Assembly: GCA_946478975.1 (NCBI GenBank)
Contig: CAMLEO010000082.1
Location: 1-25,115, forward strand
Length of the DNA stretch: 25,115 nt
Source: an uncultured Steroidobacter sp.
Lineage (GTDB): Bacteria > Pseudomonadota > Gammaproteobacteria > Steroidobacterales > Steroidobacteraceae
Direction of reading: 5' to 3'
Position 1 is the first letter of the stretch, and each line of letters opens with the position of its first letter. Shown here in pieces: positions 17,696 through 25,115 of the stretch. The translations under genes were made by a program, and so were the position numbers. The notes under the pieces were generated by a model. The model had not been told where the DNA came from and searched no databases. It was given only the letters and a program-made list of their open reading frames with translations.

Positions 17696-18985
17696 ATGCG
17701 CAAACCCCTCCTCGGCGGACTGGCGAAACTCGCCGCCGCCGTCGCTTTGATCGCCGCCAGCGCCGCGCAAGCGGCCGATACCATCAAGGTCGGCGTGCTG
17801 CATTCGTTGTCGGGCACCATGGCGATCTCGGAAACCACGCTCAAAGACACCGTGCTGATGCTCATCGACGAGCAGAACAAAAAAGGCGGCGTGATGGGCA
17901 AGAAGCTCGAAGCCGTCGTGGTCGACCCCGCCTCCAACTGGCCGCTGTTCGCCGAGAAGGCCGAGCAGCTGCTGGTGAAGGACAAAGTGTCCGTGGTCTT
18001 CGGCTGCTGGACGTCGGTGTCCCGCAAGTCGGTGCTGCCGGTGTTCGAAAAGAACAATGGCCTGCTGTTCTATCCGGTGCAGTACGAAGGCGAAGAGTCG
18101 TCGCGGAATGTTTTCTACACCGGCGCCGCGCCCAACCAGCAGGCGATTCCGGCTGTCGACTATCTGATGAACGACGTGGGTGTGAAGCGCTGGGTCCTGG
18201 CCGGCACCGACTACGTCTATCCGCGCACCACCAACAAGATTCTCGAAGCGTACCTGAAGTCCAAAGGCGTGAAGTCCGAGGACATCATGATCAATTACAC
18301 GCCCTTTGGTCACTCCGACTGGCAGCGCATCGTCGCGGACATCAAGAAATTCGGCTCGGCGGGGAAAAAGACCGGCGTGGTCTCGACCATCAACGGCGAC
18401 GCCAACGTGCCTTTCTATAAAGAGCTCGGCAATCAGAAGATCTCCGCCGAAGACATTCCGGTGGTGGCGTTCTCGGTCGGCGAAGAAGAACTCTCCGGCA
18501 TCGACACCAAGCCGCTGGTCGGCCATCTCGCCGCCTGGAATTATTTCATGAGCGTCGACACGCCGGCCAACGCCCAGTTCATCAAGCAATGGCGCACGTT
18601 CATCAAGAACCCCAAGCGCGTCACCAACGATCCGATGGAAGCGCACGTGATCGGCTTCAATATGTGGGTCAAGGCAGTCGAGAAAGCCAACAGCACCGAC
18701 GTCAACAAAGTCATCGACGCGATGGTCGGCATCGAAGTGCCGAACCTCACCGGCGGCGTCGCGAAGATGCTGCCGAACCATCACCTGACCAAGCCGGTGC
18801 TGATCGGTGAAGTGCGCGCCGACGGCCAGTTCGACGTGGTGTGGCAGACGCAGGGCCTGGTGCCCGGCGACGCGTGGTCCGACTTCCTGCCCGGCAGCAA
18901 GGACATCCAGGCGGACTGGGTGACGCTGAAGTGCGGCAACTACAACAGCAAGACCAAGAAATGCTCCGGACAGAACTACGAGTGA
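17696..18985 (+). CDS. urtA: Urea ABC transporter substrate-binding protein
   Basis: UrtA captures urea in the periplasm for the UrtBCDE importer. The start at 17696 gives MRKPLLGGLAKL, a signal peptide ending ASAAQA (about residue 26), and a 429-residue precursor, as usual for UrtA. The mature protein opens IKVGVLHSLSGTMAISE, the type I periplasmic-binding fold start seen in UrtA and AmiC relatives. It carries FGCWTSVSRKSVLPVFEKNN and NGLLFYPVQYEGEE, which are highly characteristic of UrtA. GGAG lies 8 bases ahead of this ATG; an upstream in-frame ATG at 17657 (MCLTNPLAS) would spoil the signal peptide. The stop overlaps the GTG of urtB by 3 bases (GTGA). Confidence 0.95.
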   Translation: MRKPLLGGLAKLAAAVALIAASAAQAADTIKVGVLHSLSGTMAISETTLKDTVLMLIDEQNKKGGVMGKKLEAVVVDPASNWPLFAEKAEQLLVKDKVSVVFGCWTSVSRKSVLPVFEKNNGLLFYPVQYEGEESSRNVFYTGAAPNQQAIPAVDYLMNDVGVKRWVLAGTDYVYPRTTNKILEAYLKSKGVKSEDIMINYTPFGHSDWQRIVADIKKFGSAGKKTGVVSTINGDANVPFYKELGNQKISAEDIPVVAFSVGEEELSGIDTKPLVGHLAAWNYFMSVDTPANAQFIKQWRTFIKNPKRVTNDPMEAHVIGFNMWVKAVEKANSTDVNKVIDAMVGIEVPNLTGGVAKMLPNHHLTKPVLIGEVRADGQFDVVWQTQGLVPGDAWSDFLPGSKDIQADWVTLKCGNYNSKTKKCSGQNYE

Positions 18986-20634
18986 GCACCTCGATTCGCA
19001 AGCTGCTGGCGGTCCCGGGCACATGCCCGGGATCGCATTTCATTGCCCTGCTGCTGGCGCTCGTGATACTCGCCCTGCCCGTGCATGCATCCGACACAGC
19101 ATCGTTCGAGCAGGCGCTCGCCGATCTCGCCACCACCAACTTCAAAGACAAAGAACGCGCGGTCGGCGAATTGATCGCCGTTCGTCATGCCAATACGCGT
19201 GGCGTGCTGACCGCGCTGCTCGAAGGCAACCTCTACTATCGCAAGGCCGATAAGCAGGTATTCATCGGTACCGCGCAGGATGCAAATCTCACGCTGCGCG
19301 ATGCGCTCACGCTGCAGGCTGCAGGAACGGCAGACGCGGCGGACTTCGCCAAAATCACCACCAACAATCAGCTGCGAAAATCGTTGAAGAGCGCGCTGGC
19401 CAGCTTCGATCTCAGCGATCCTGACGCGAGTGTGCGGCTGAGCGCAGTGAATGAGATGTTGCGCTCGTTGGATGCAGACAGCATTCCAATCCTGCGTGCG
19501 CGTGAACGTTCGGAAACCGACGGCGCCGTCAAACGAGCCATTCGCACCGGCCTTGCGATTGCGGATCTGGACAACCAGGACGCAGCGATCCGGCTCGCGG
19601 CCGTCGAGCAGCTCAAAGGCAGCTTGAATCCTGAAGTTTATAACCGGCTCACCGCGCTCACTGAAAGCACGACAGAGTCGGATGAGAAAGTCCGTGGCGC
19701 CGCGCGTGCGGCCATTGGCAGCATCGAGAACTGGCGCAATTTCTACGGCACCCTGGAAACATTGTTCTTCGGCCTGAGCCTGGGCTCGGTACTGGTGCTG
19801 GCCGCGATCGGCCTTGCCATCACGTTCGGCGTGATGGGCGTCATCAACATGGCACACGGTGAGCTGATGATGCTCGGTGCGTATACGACCTACGTCGTAC
19901 AGCTGCTGATGCCCCAGCACATCGGCGCATCGGTGCTGGTGGCAATTCCCGCTGCGTTCCTGGTCTCGGGCGGCGTCGGCGTTCTGATCGAGCGCGGCGT
20001 CGTACGCTTTCTGTATGGCCGTCCATTGGAAACATTGCTCGCGACCTTCGGCGTCAGCCTGGTGCTGCAACAGATCGTGCGCGACATATTCACCGCCAAC
20101 AATCGCCCCGTCGAAACGCCGCAGTGGATGGCCGGCTCACTGCAGGTCAACGAAGCGCTGTCCATCACCTACAACCGGCTGTATGTCGTGTTGTTCATGC
20201 TGATCGTGTTCGTGATCCTGCAACTGGTGCTGAAGAAAACTTCGCTCGGCCTGAAGGTTCGCGCCGTCGCCCAGAATCGCGCCATGGCGAAGTCCATGGG
20301 CGTGCGCACCGAATGGGTGGATGCGCTCACCTTCGGCCTCGGCTCGGGCATCGCAGGCGTCGCCGGCGTGGCCTTGAGTCAGCTCACCAACGTCGGGCCG
20401 AATCTCGGCCAGAGCTACATCATCGATTCGTTCATGGTCGTGGTGTTCGGCGGCGTGGGCAATTTGTGGGGCACGCTCATCGGCGGCATGTCGCTCGGCG
20501 TGGTGAACCAGGTGCTGGAACCTTACGCGGGCGCGGTGCTGGCAAAGATCTTCGTGCTCATCGCGCTGATCCTGTTCATCCAGCGCCGGCCGCGCGGGCT
20601 GTTTCCACAAAAAGGTCGAGCGGCCGAGGGTTGA
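18982..20634 (+). CDS. urtB: Urea ABC transporter permease UrtB
   Basis: The first inner-membrane permease of the urea importer. It starts at a GTG (18982-18984) overlapping the urtA stop and is 550 residues long. An N-terminal signal/anchor (VILALPVHA) is followed by a ~230-residue helical periplasmic domain with HEAT-like repeats (DPDASVRLSAVNEML, NQDAAIRLAAVEQLK, DEKVRGAARAAIG). This extension is normal for UrtB and absent from plain LivH permeases. The LivH-type core begins at LFFGLSLGSVLVLAAIG, with TFGVMGVINMAHGELMMLGAY. It ends LFIQRRPRGLFPQKGRAAEG, also typical. Near its start the odd segment VPGTCPGSH is coded by a GC-rich inverted repeat (19013-19032). The next gene begins 2 bases after its stop. 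Confidence 0.94.
   Translation: MSTSIRKLLAVPGTCPGSHFIALLLALVILALPVHASDTASFEQALADLATTNFKDKERAVGELIAVRHANTRGVLTALLEGNLYYRKADKQVFIGTAQDANLTLRDALTLQAAGTADAADFAKITTNNQLRKSLKSALASFDLSDPDASVRLSAVNEMLRSLDADSIPILRARERSETDGAVKRAIRTGLAIADLDNQDAAIRLAAVEQLKGSLNPEVYNRLTALTESTTESDEKVRGAARAAIGSIENWRNFYGTLETLFFGLSLGSVLVLAAIGLAITFGVMGVINMAHGELMMLGAYTTYVVQLLMPQHIGASVLVAIPAAFLVSGGVGVLIERGVVRFLYGRPLETLLATFGVSLVLQQIVRDIFTANNRPVETPQWMAGSLQVNEALSITYNRLYVVLFMLIVFVILQLVLKKTSLGLKVRAVAQNRAMAKSMGVRTEWVDALTFGLGSGIAGVAGVALSQLTNVGPNLGQSYIIDSFMVVVFGGVGNLWGTLIGGMSLGVVNQVLEPYAGAVLAKIFVLIALILFIQRRPRGLFPQKGRAAEG
19013..19032 (+). repeat. GC-rich hairpin in the 5' coding end of urtB
   Basis: TCCCGGGC (19013-19020) and GCCCGGGA (19025-19032) are perfect inverse complements with the tetraloop ACAT. 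The hairpin lies ~30 bases inside urtB, within the signal/anchor coding part, where it could slow translation or protect a processed transcript. Confidence 0.65.
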
Positions 20635-20636
20635 TC

Positions 20637-21752
20637 ATGAAGACATCCACTTCATCGACGATGTCCGACCGCGGCACACGGATGTTTCTAGCCGTGCTGC
20701 TCACCGTCGGCATCGTCGTCCCCGTGATGCACCTGGCGTTTCCGGACGGCTCGGCGCTGCATCTGTCGGCGTACACGATGACGTTGATCGGCAAGTACAT
20801 GACCTATGCCCTGCTCGCCATCGCCGTCGATCTCGTGTGGGGCTACTGTGGAATCCTGAGCCTCGGCCACGCGGCATTCTTCGCTCTCGGCGGCTACGCG
20901 ATGGGCATGTACCTGATGCGACAGATCGGGACTCGTGGCGTGTATGGCGATCCGCTGCTGCCAGACTTCATGGTGTTCCTGAACTGGAAAGCACTGCCGT
21001 GGTTCTGGCATGGCTTCGATATGTTCTGGTTCGCCGCCGTCATGGTCATCGTCGTGCCGGGGCTGCTGGCGCTGGCATTCGGCTGGCTGGCCTTTCGTTC
21101 GCGCGTCACCGGCGTGTACCTGTCGATCATCACCCAAGCGCTCACCTACGCGTTGATGCTCGCGTTCTTCCGCAACGACATGGGCTTCGGTGGAAATAAC
21201 GGCCTGACGGATTTCAAAGAGATTCTCGGCGCCGACATCAACGCGCCTGGCACGCGAGTCGCTTTATTTGTGTCCTCGGCGCTGGCACTCGGGCTCGGCT
21301 ATCTAGCATGCCGTTACATCACATTGTCGCGCGCGGGGCGCGTCGTGCAGGCGATCCGCGATGCCGAGAGTCGCACGCGATTCATCGGCTATCGAGTGGA
21401 GTCGTACAAGCTCTGGGTGTTTGCCTTCTCTGCGGTGCTCGCGGGCATCGCCGGCGCGCTGTATGTACCGCAAGTCGGCATCATCAATCCGAGCGAGTTC
21501 CAACCCATCAACTCGATCGAAATCGTGATCTGGGTGGCCGTGGGCGGACGCGGAACGCTTTACGGCGCGGTCGCCGGTGCCGTAGTCGTCAACTACGCAA
21601 AAACCTATTTTACCGCGGCGATTCCCGAGCTCTGGTTGTATGCGCTGGGCACGATGTTCGTCATCGTCACGCTGTTTCTGCCACGAGGCATCGTCGGACT
21701 CGCGGATCGATTTACGTTCCGACGCCCGCGTGCAGAAACGGTGACGGCATGA
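20637..21752 (+). CDS. urtC: Urea ABC transporter permease UrtC
   Basis: The second membrane subunit, of the LivM type, 371 residues from the ATG at 20637. Recognisable segments are LLAIAVDLVWGYCGILSLGHAAFF (family hallmark), GVYLSIITQALTYALMLAFFRND, GGNNGLTDF and SRAGRVVQAIRDAESRTRFIGY. The end VAVGGRGTLYGAVAGAVVVNYAK is followed by LFLPRGIVGL. About ten membrane helices are expected. It pairs with UrtB to form the channel. It starts 2 bases after urtB, and its stop overlaps the urtD start as ATGA (21749-21752), so translation is coupled. The open frame extends far upstream of this ATG but there is only out-of-frame urtB sequence there. Confidence 0.95.
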   Translation: MKTSTSSTMSDRGTRMFLAVLLTVGIVVPVMHLAFPDGSALHLSAYTMTLIGKYMTYALLAIAVDLVWGYCGILSLGHAAFFALGGYAMGMYLMRQIGTRGVYGDPLLPDFMVFLNWKALPWFWHGFDMFWFAAVMVIVVPGLLALAFGWLAFRSRVTGVYLSIITQALTYALMLAFFRNDMGFGGNNGLTDFKEILGADINAPGTRVALFVSSALALGLGYLACRYITLSRAGRVVQAIRDAESRTRFIGYRVESYKLWVFAFSAVLAGIAGALYVPQVGIINPSEFQPINSIEIVIWVAVGGRGTLYGAVAGAVVVNYAKTYFTAAIPELWLYALGTMFVIVTLFLPRGIVGLADRFTFRRPRAETVTA

Positions 21753-22576
21753 ACGCACGCGCGGCCCTTCGCAACGGCTGGCAGAAAGTATTTGGCGCCG
21801 GTGCAAAGAGCGAGCGCCCGGCGCCCGGCGACACTTCACACGGCACGATCCTGTATCTGGAAGACATCAGCGTCAGCTTCGACGGCTTCAAGGCACTCAA
21901 CGCGCTGACCCTGTATATCGACGTGGGCGAGCTTCGCTGCATCATCGGGCCGAACGGCGCCGGCAAGACCACCATGATGGACGTGATCACCGGCAAGACG
22001 CGGCCCGATGCGGGTTCCGCGTGGTTCGGACAAAACACCGATCTGCTCACATTGACGGAGCCGCAGATCGCGGAAGCCGGCATCGGTCGCAAGTTTCAAA
22101 AGCCCACGGTGTTCGAGCATCACACAGTGATGGAGAACCTGGAGCTCGCGGTCGCCGGCAGTAAAACGATCTGGACCACGCTTGCCTCCCCGCTCAGCGG
22201 CGCCCAGCACGAGCGCATCGAAGAAGTGCTGGAAACCATTCGTTTGCAGGACCGCCGCGGCATGTACGCCGGCATGCTTTCCCATGGTCAGAAACAATGG
22301 CTGGAGATCGGCATGCTGCTCGCGCAGGAGCCGCAGCTGCTGCTGGTGGACGAGCCGGTGGCAGGCATGACGCCGCAGGAAGTGGAACGCACTGCCGAGC
22401 TGCTGCTGTCGCTCGCCGGCAAACATTCCGTGATGGTGGTCGAGCACGACATGGATTTCGTCCGCTCCATCGCTCGCAAAGTCACCGTGCTGCACGAGGG
22501 ACGCGTACTGGCAGACGGCACCATCGACGAAGTCCAGAACGATCCACGCGTCGTGGAAGTCTATCTCGGCGAGTGA
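21749..22576 (+). CDS. urtD: Urea ABC transporter ATPase UrtD
   Basis: The first ATP-binding subunit of the importer, 275 residues. A ~34-residue leader of low conservation precedes the LivG-type domain. Walker A is GPNGAGKTT at 67-75. The UrtD-specific signature LSHGQKQWLEIGMLL replaces the usual LSGGQ, followed by Walker B LLLVDEPVAGM and the switch His in VVEHDMDF. The word FQKPTVFEHHTVMENLELA is also diagnostic of UrtD. The start overlaps the urtC stop by 4 bases. The next gene, urtE, starts 14 bases after its stop. Confidence 0.95.
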   Translation: MNARAALRNGWQKVFGAGAKSERPAPGDTSHGTILYLEDISVSFDGFKALNALTLYIDVGELRCIIGPNGAGKTTMMDVITGKTRPDAGSAWFGQNTDLLTLTEPQIAEAGIGRKFQKPTVFEHHTVMENLELAVAGSKTIWTTLASPLSGAQHERIEEVLETIRLQDRRGMYAGMLSHGQKQWLEIGMLLAQEPQLLLVDEPVAGMTPQEVERTAELLLSLAGKHSVMVVEHDMDFVRSIARKVTVLHEGRVLADGTIDEVQNDPRVVEVYLGE

Positions 22577-22590
22577 GCTGGAACGCAACG

Positions 22591-23283
22591 ATGCTGGAAA
22601 TCCGACGCCTCAATCAGTTCTACGGCGGCAGCCACATCCTTTGGGACGTGGACATGAACATCGCCGCCGGCTCGTGCACCTGCCTGATGGGCCGCAACGG
22701 CATGGGCAAGAGCACGCTCCTTCGCTGCATCATGGGACTGCTGCCCGCCACCGGAGAGCTCATGTATGACGGGCACAATCTCGCCCGGCTCGCCGCCGAG
22801 CGTCGCGCCGGGCTCGGCATCGGTTACGTTCCACAGGGGCGCGAAATCTTTTCTCAGCTCACCGTGGAAGAAAACCTGCGCATCGGCCTGTCGGCGCGCC
22901 GAAACAAAGTCCGCGATATTCCCGAACAGATTTTCGCGCTGTTCCCGGTGCTCAAAAAAATGTTACGGCGGCGCGGCGGCGACCTGTCGGGCGGCCAGCA
23001 GCAGCAGCTCGCCATCGGGCGCGCGCTGGTGCTCGAACCCCGGCTGCTGATCCTGGATGAGCCCACCGAAGGCATTCAGCCGAACATCGTGCACGAGATC
23101 GGCGATATCATCCTGCGTCTCAACCAGGAGGCGGGTCTCACCGTGCTGCTCGTGGAACAAAAGCTGCCGTTCGCTCGCCGCGTCGCCAGCGAATTCCGGA
23201 TTCTCGACAAGGGCCGGGTGGTTGCGGCCGGCAGCATTCCGCAGCTCACGGACGAGCTCGTCCGACAACACCTGACCGTATGA
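22591..23283 (+). CDS. urtE: Urea ABC transporter ATPase UrtE
   Basis: The second ATP-binding subunit, LivF type, 230 residues from the ATG at 22591. Walker A is GRNGMGKST at 34-42, with Met at the position where most relatives have Val, as is common in UrtE. GIGYVPQGREIFSQLTVEENL and the signature LSGGQQQQLAIGRAL come next. Walker B is LLILDEPTEGIQPNIV and the last motif is LLVEQKLPFAR. It begins MLEIRRLNQFYGGSHIL. Its stop overlaps the start of ureD as ATGA (23280-23283), which fuses the uptake and urease genes into one transcription unit. Confidence 0.95.
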   Translation: MLEIRRLNQFYGGSHILWDVDMNIAAGSCTCLMGRNGMGKSTLLRCIMGLLPATGELMYDGHNLARLAAERRAGLGIGYVPQGREIFSQLTVEENLRIGLSARRNKVRDIPEQIFALFPVLKKMLRRRGGDLSGGQQQQLAIGRALVLEPRLLILDEPTEGIQPNIVHEIGDIILRLNQEAGLTVLLVEQKLPFARRVASEFRILDKGRVVAAGSIPQLTDELVRQHLTV

Positions 23284-24098
23284 GCGCGGTGGGCGAGCAA
23301 GCGCCGGACTCCGGATGGCGTGCGCAGCTGCAACTCACCTTCGCCAGAGGCGCAGCGCGCACCAGCATCGTCGAGCGACAGCATCGCGGACCCTTGCTGG
23401 TGCAGCGGCCGTTCTATCCCGAAGGCGATGTTTGTCACGCCTATATCGTCCATCCGCCCGGCGGCGTCGTCGGTGGCGACGAGTTGCAACTGCACGTCGA
23501 TATACGAGATGAAGCGCACGCACTGCTGACTACGCCGGCCGCAGCAAAGTTTTATCGCAGCGATGGCCGCACGGCCCGGCAGCAGCAAACATTGCGTGCG
23601 AATGCCGGCGCGCTCGAATGGTTGCCGCAGGAAAACATCTTCTACCCGCAAGCAAACGTTCGCACTACGACTCGCATCGACTTGGGATCGCAGGCAACGT
23701 TCATCGGCTGGGAGATCGCTTGCCTGGGCCTGCCCGCACGCCAGCAGCCCTTCGACCAGGGCGAGCTGCGCCTGCACCTGGAATTGTGGGTGGACGATGC
23801 GCCGTTGCTGATCGATCGGCTGCGCATTTCCGGAGACGCTCGCTGGGGCTTGGGCGGTCACGAAGCAATCGGCACGCTGCTCGCCTATCCTGCGACCCGC
23901 GCCATGGTTGAGTCCGTCCGCAATCTGCAGCCGCTGGGTGTGGAGCTCGGCGTCACGTTGGTAGATAAAGTCCTGGTGTGCCGCGCGCTCGGCTCGCAAG
24001 GCGAACCGATCAAGCGAGCCTTCGTCGCAAGCTGGCAAACGTTACGCCCGCAATTGCTCCAGCGCCCGGCGGTGCCGCCGCGCATCTGGGCAACGTGA
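23280..24098 (+). CDS. ureD: Urease accessory protein UreD (UreH)
   Basis: UreD is the scaffold that docks on apo-urease and, with UreF and UreG, guides nickel into the active site. The 272-residue protein has the family landmarks [32 protein letters not shown] near the N-terminus, then [13 protein letters not shown] and [12 protein letters not shown], and a central [12 protein letters not shown]. The C-terminal half ([24 protein letters not shown]) is also typical. It starts within the urtE stop (4-base overlap) and ends 13 bases before ureA. The first ~12 residues are poorly conserved and carry no function I can see. Confidence 0.95.
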   Translation: MSAVGEQAPDSGWRAQLQLTFARGAARTSIVERQHRGPLLVQRPFYPEGDVCHAYIVHPPGGVVGGDELQLHVDIRDEAHALLTTPAAAKFYRSDGRTARQQQTLRANAGALEWLPQENIFYPQANVRTTTRIDLGSQATFIGWEIACLGLPARQQPFDQGELRLHLELWVDDAPLLIDRLRISGDARWGLGGHEAIGTLLAYPATRAMVESVRNLQPLGVELGVTLVDKVLVCRALGSQGEPIKRAFVASWQTLRPQLLQRPAVPPRIWAT

Positions 24099-24111
24099 GC
24101 GGAGAGAAGTT

Positions 24112-24414
24112 ATGGAACTGACGCCGAGAGAAAAAGACAAGCTGTTGATCTTTACCGCCGCGCTGCTGGCCGAGCGTCGCAAAGCGCGCGGCCTGAAGTT
24201 GAATTATCCAGAGGCAGTGGCACTTATATCGGCGGCAATCATGGAAGGCGCGCGAGACGGCAAGACAGTCGCGGAACTCATGAGTTATGGCGCCACGATC
24301 CTGACTCGCGACGATGTGATGGAGGGCATTCCCGAAATGATTCCAGACGTGCAGGTCGAAGCCACGTTTCCGGACGGCACCAAGCTCGTGACCGTTCATC
24401 AGCCCATTCCTTGA
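24112..24414 (+). CDS. ureA: Urease gamma subunit
   Basis: The smallest structural subunit of urease, 100 residues as normal. The sequence begins [37 protein letters not shown] and continues [20 protein letters not shown] and [28 protein letters not shown], all standard. GGAGAG lies 5 bases before the start, the clearest ribosome site in the operon. A separate short ureA followed by ureB indicates the three-subunit bacterial urease, not a fused gamma-beta form. Confidence 0.97.
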   Translation: MELTPREKDKLLIFTAALLAERRKARGLKLNYPEAVALISAAIMEGARDGKTVAELMSYGATILTRDDVMEGIPEMIPDVQVEATFPDGTKLVTVHQPIP

Positions 24415-24424
24415 TGAGGCGCGC

Positions 24425-24730
24425 ATGATCCCCGGCGAAATGTTTCCTGAAGACGGCGAGCTCGCACTCAATGTCGGCCGCGCCACGGTGACCATCAAAG
24501 TGGCGAATACCGGCGACCGGCCGATCCAGGTCGGCTCGCATTATCATTTTTTCGAAACCAACTCAGCGCTGCAATTCGATCGCGCGGCGACGCGCGGTTT
24601 CCGGCTGAACATCGCCTCGGGCACCGCGGTTCGCTTCGAGCCGGGGCAGGAACGCGAGGTCGAGCTGGTGGCGTACGACGGCGATCGCGTCGTGTACGGC
24701 TTCAACCAGAAAGTCATGGGCCAGCTATGA
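24425..24730 (+). CDS. ureB: Urease beta subunit
   Basis: The second structural subunit, 101 residues. It opens [19 protein letters not shown] and has the conserved core [19 protein letters not shown], followed by [25 protein letters not shown]. It ends with [16 protein letters not shown] occurs 7-8 bases before the ATG. Its stop overlaps the ureC start by 4 bases (ATGA at 24727-24730), the usual coupling that keeps subunit amounts equal. Confidence 0.97.
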   Translation: MIPGEMFPEDGELALNVGRATVTIKVANTGDRPIQVGSHYHFFETNSALQFDRAATRGFRLNIASGTAVRFEPGQEREVELVAYDGDRVVYGFNQKVMGQL

Positions 24731-25115
24731 CATCCATCAGCCGCACCGCCTATGCCGAGATGTATGGCCCCACCACGGGCGATCGCGTGCGCCTCGGCGA
24801 CACAGAGCTGATCGTCGAGGTCGAGCGCGATCACACGATCTACGGCGAGGAAGTGAAATTCGGCGGCGGCAAAGTCATTCGCGACGGCATGGGTCAAAGC
24901 CAGCGCAATGCCGCGGACGTGGTCGATACGATCATCACCAACGCACTGATCGTCGACCATTGGGGCATCGTCAAAGCCGACATCGGCATCAAGGACGGCC
25001 GCATCGTTCGCGTCGGCAAAGGCGGCAATCCCGATGTGCAGCCCGGCGTCGACATCGTGATCGGCGCCGGCACCGACGTGATCGCGGGCGAAGGGCTGAT
25101 CGCAACGCCCGGAGC
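24727..25115 (+). CDS. ureC: Urease alpha (catalytic) subunit, 5' part
   Basis: The catalytic subunit that hydrolyses urea to ammonia and carbamate at a dinuclear nickel site; 129 codons are present before the right edge. The N-terminus [29 protein letters not shown], then [21 protein letters not shown] and [24 protein letters not shown], is unmistakable. The window ends at [10 protein letters not shown], just before the expected HxH nickel-ligand motif, so the catalytic residues cannot be checked here. Later accessory genes (ureE, ureF) may follow outside. Confidence 0.97.
   Translation, partial: MTSISRTAYAEMYGPTTGDRVRLGDTELIVEVERDHTIYGEEVKFGGGKVIRDGMGQSQRNAADVVDTIITNALIVDHWGIVKADIGIKDGRIVRVGKGGNPDVQPGVDIVIGAGTDVIAGEGLIATPG

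Noticed and set aside
19023..19253. ATG at 19023 as a gene or as the urtB start
   Set aside because: It is out of frame with urtB and lies within its signal/anchor coding region; the frame is short and shows no known features.

Overview
The window is high-GC, gene-dense DNA from a Gram-negative bacterium. It encodes an outer-membrane porin, a lipoprotein, a MacB-type exporter and a periplasmic urea-binding protein. The mix of a cytosine-permease-like hybrid kinase with a LuxR regulator, a urt-ure operon and secreted plant-polysaccharide enzymes suggests a soil gammaproteobacterium, perhaps near Steroidobacteraceae; that placement is inferred from gene content only. The first ~80 bases are poly-C/poly-G low-complexity sequence that breaks a reading frame and look like a contig-end artefact.

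Region 1 (1-2627, minus strand): an ABC exporter of the MacB/LolD type, with one ATPase and two tandem paralogous FtsX-like permeases. Region 2 (2685-10572): a secreted, polysaccharide-oriented block. It holds a CE2-type acetyl esterase, a lipoprotein with a Pro/Asn linker and seven delta-60 repeats, a membrane-anchored pseudokinase with a TonB-C-like periplasmic tail, and a five-module GH9 cellulase with a LacI-operator-like palindrome over its promoter.

Region 3 (10582-25115): a urea uptake and urease island. hupE/ureJ (nickel uptake) and ureG (nickel insertion GTPase) are divergent. Next come a LuxR-type response regulator and a hybrid histidine kinase fused to an NCS1-type permease, which form a two-gene operon read leftward. 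Divergent from the kinase are a porin and urtABCDE-ureD-ureA-ureB-ureC, tightly packed with repeated 4-nt stop/start overlaps; ureC runs off the right edge. The implied flow is urea through the porin, UrtA capture, UrtBCDE import, and hydrolysis by UreABC, matured by UreD, UreG and HupE-supplied nickel.

The strongest regulatory observations lie in this island. A near-consensus sigma-54 promoter (TGGCAC-N5-TTGCT) sits 22 nt before the kinase start codon and fixes that start. A cluster of TGCAC/GTGCA half-sites lies upstream of it. An identical 11-bp near-palindrome, GTCAAATGACG, lies before both ureG and the porin-urt operon, 36 bp upstream of possible -10 elements in each case. My inference is that nitrogen limitation switches on the permease-kinase, and its LuxR partner then activates the urea genes through this motif.
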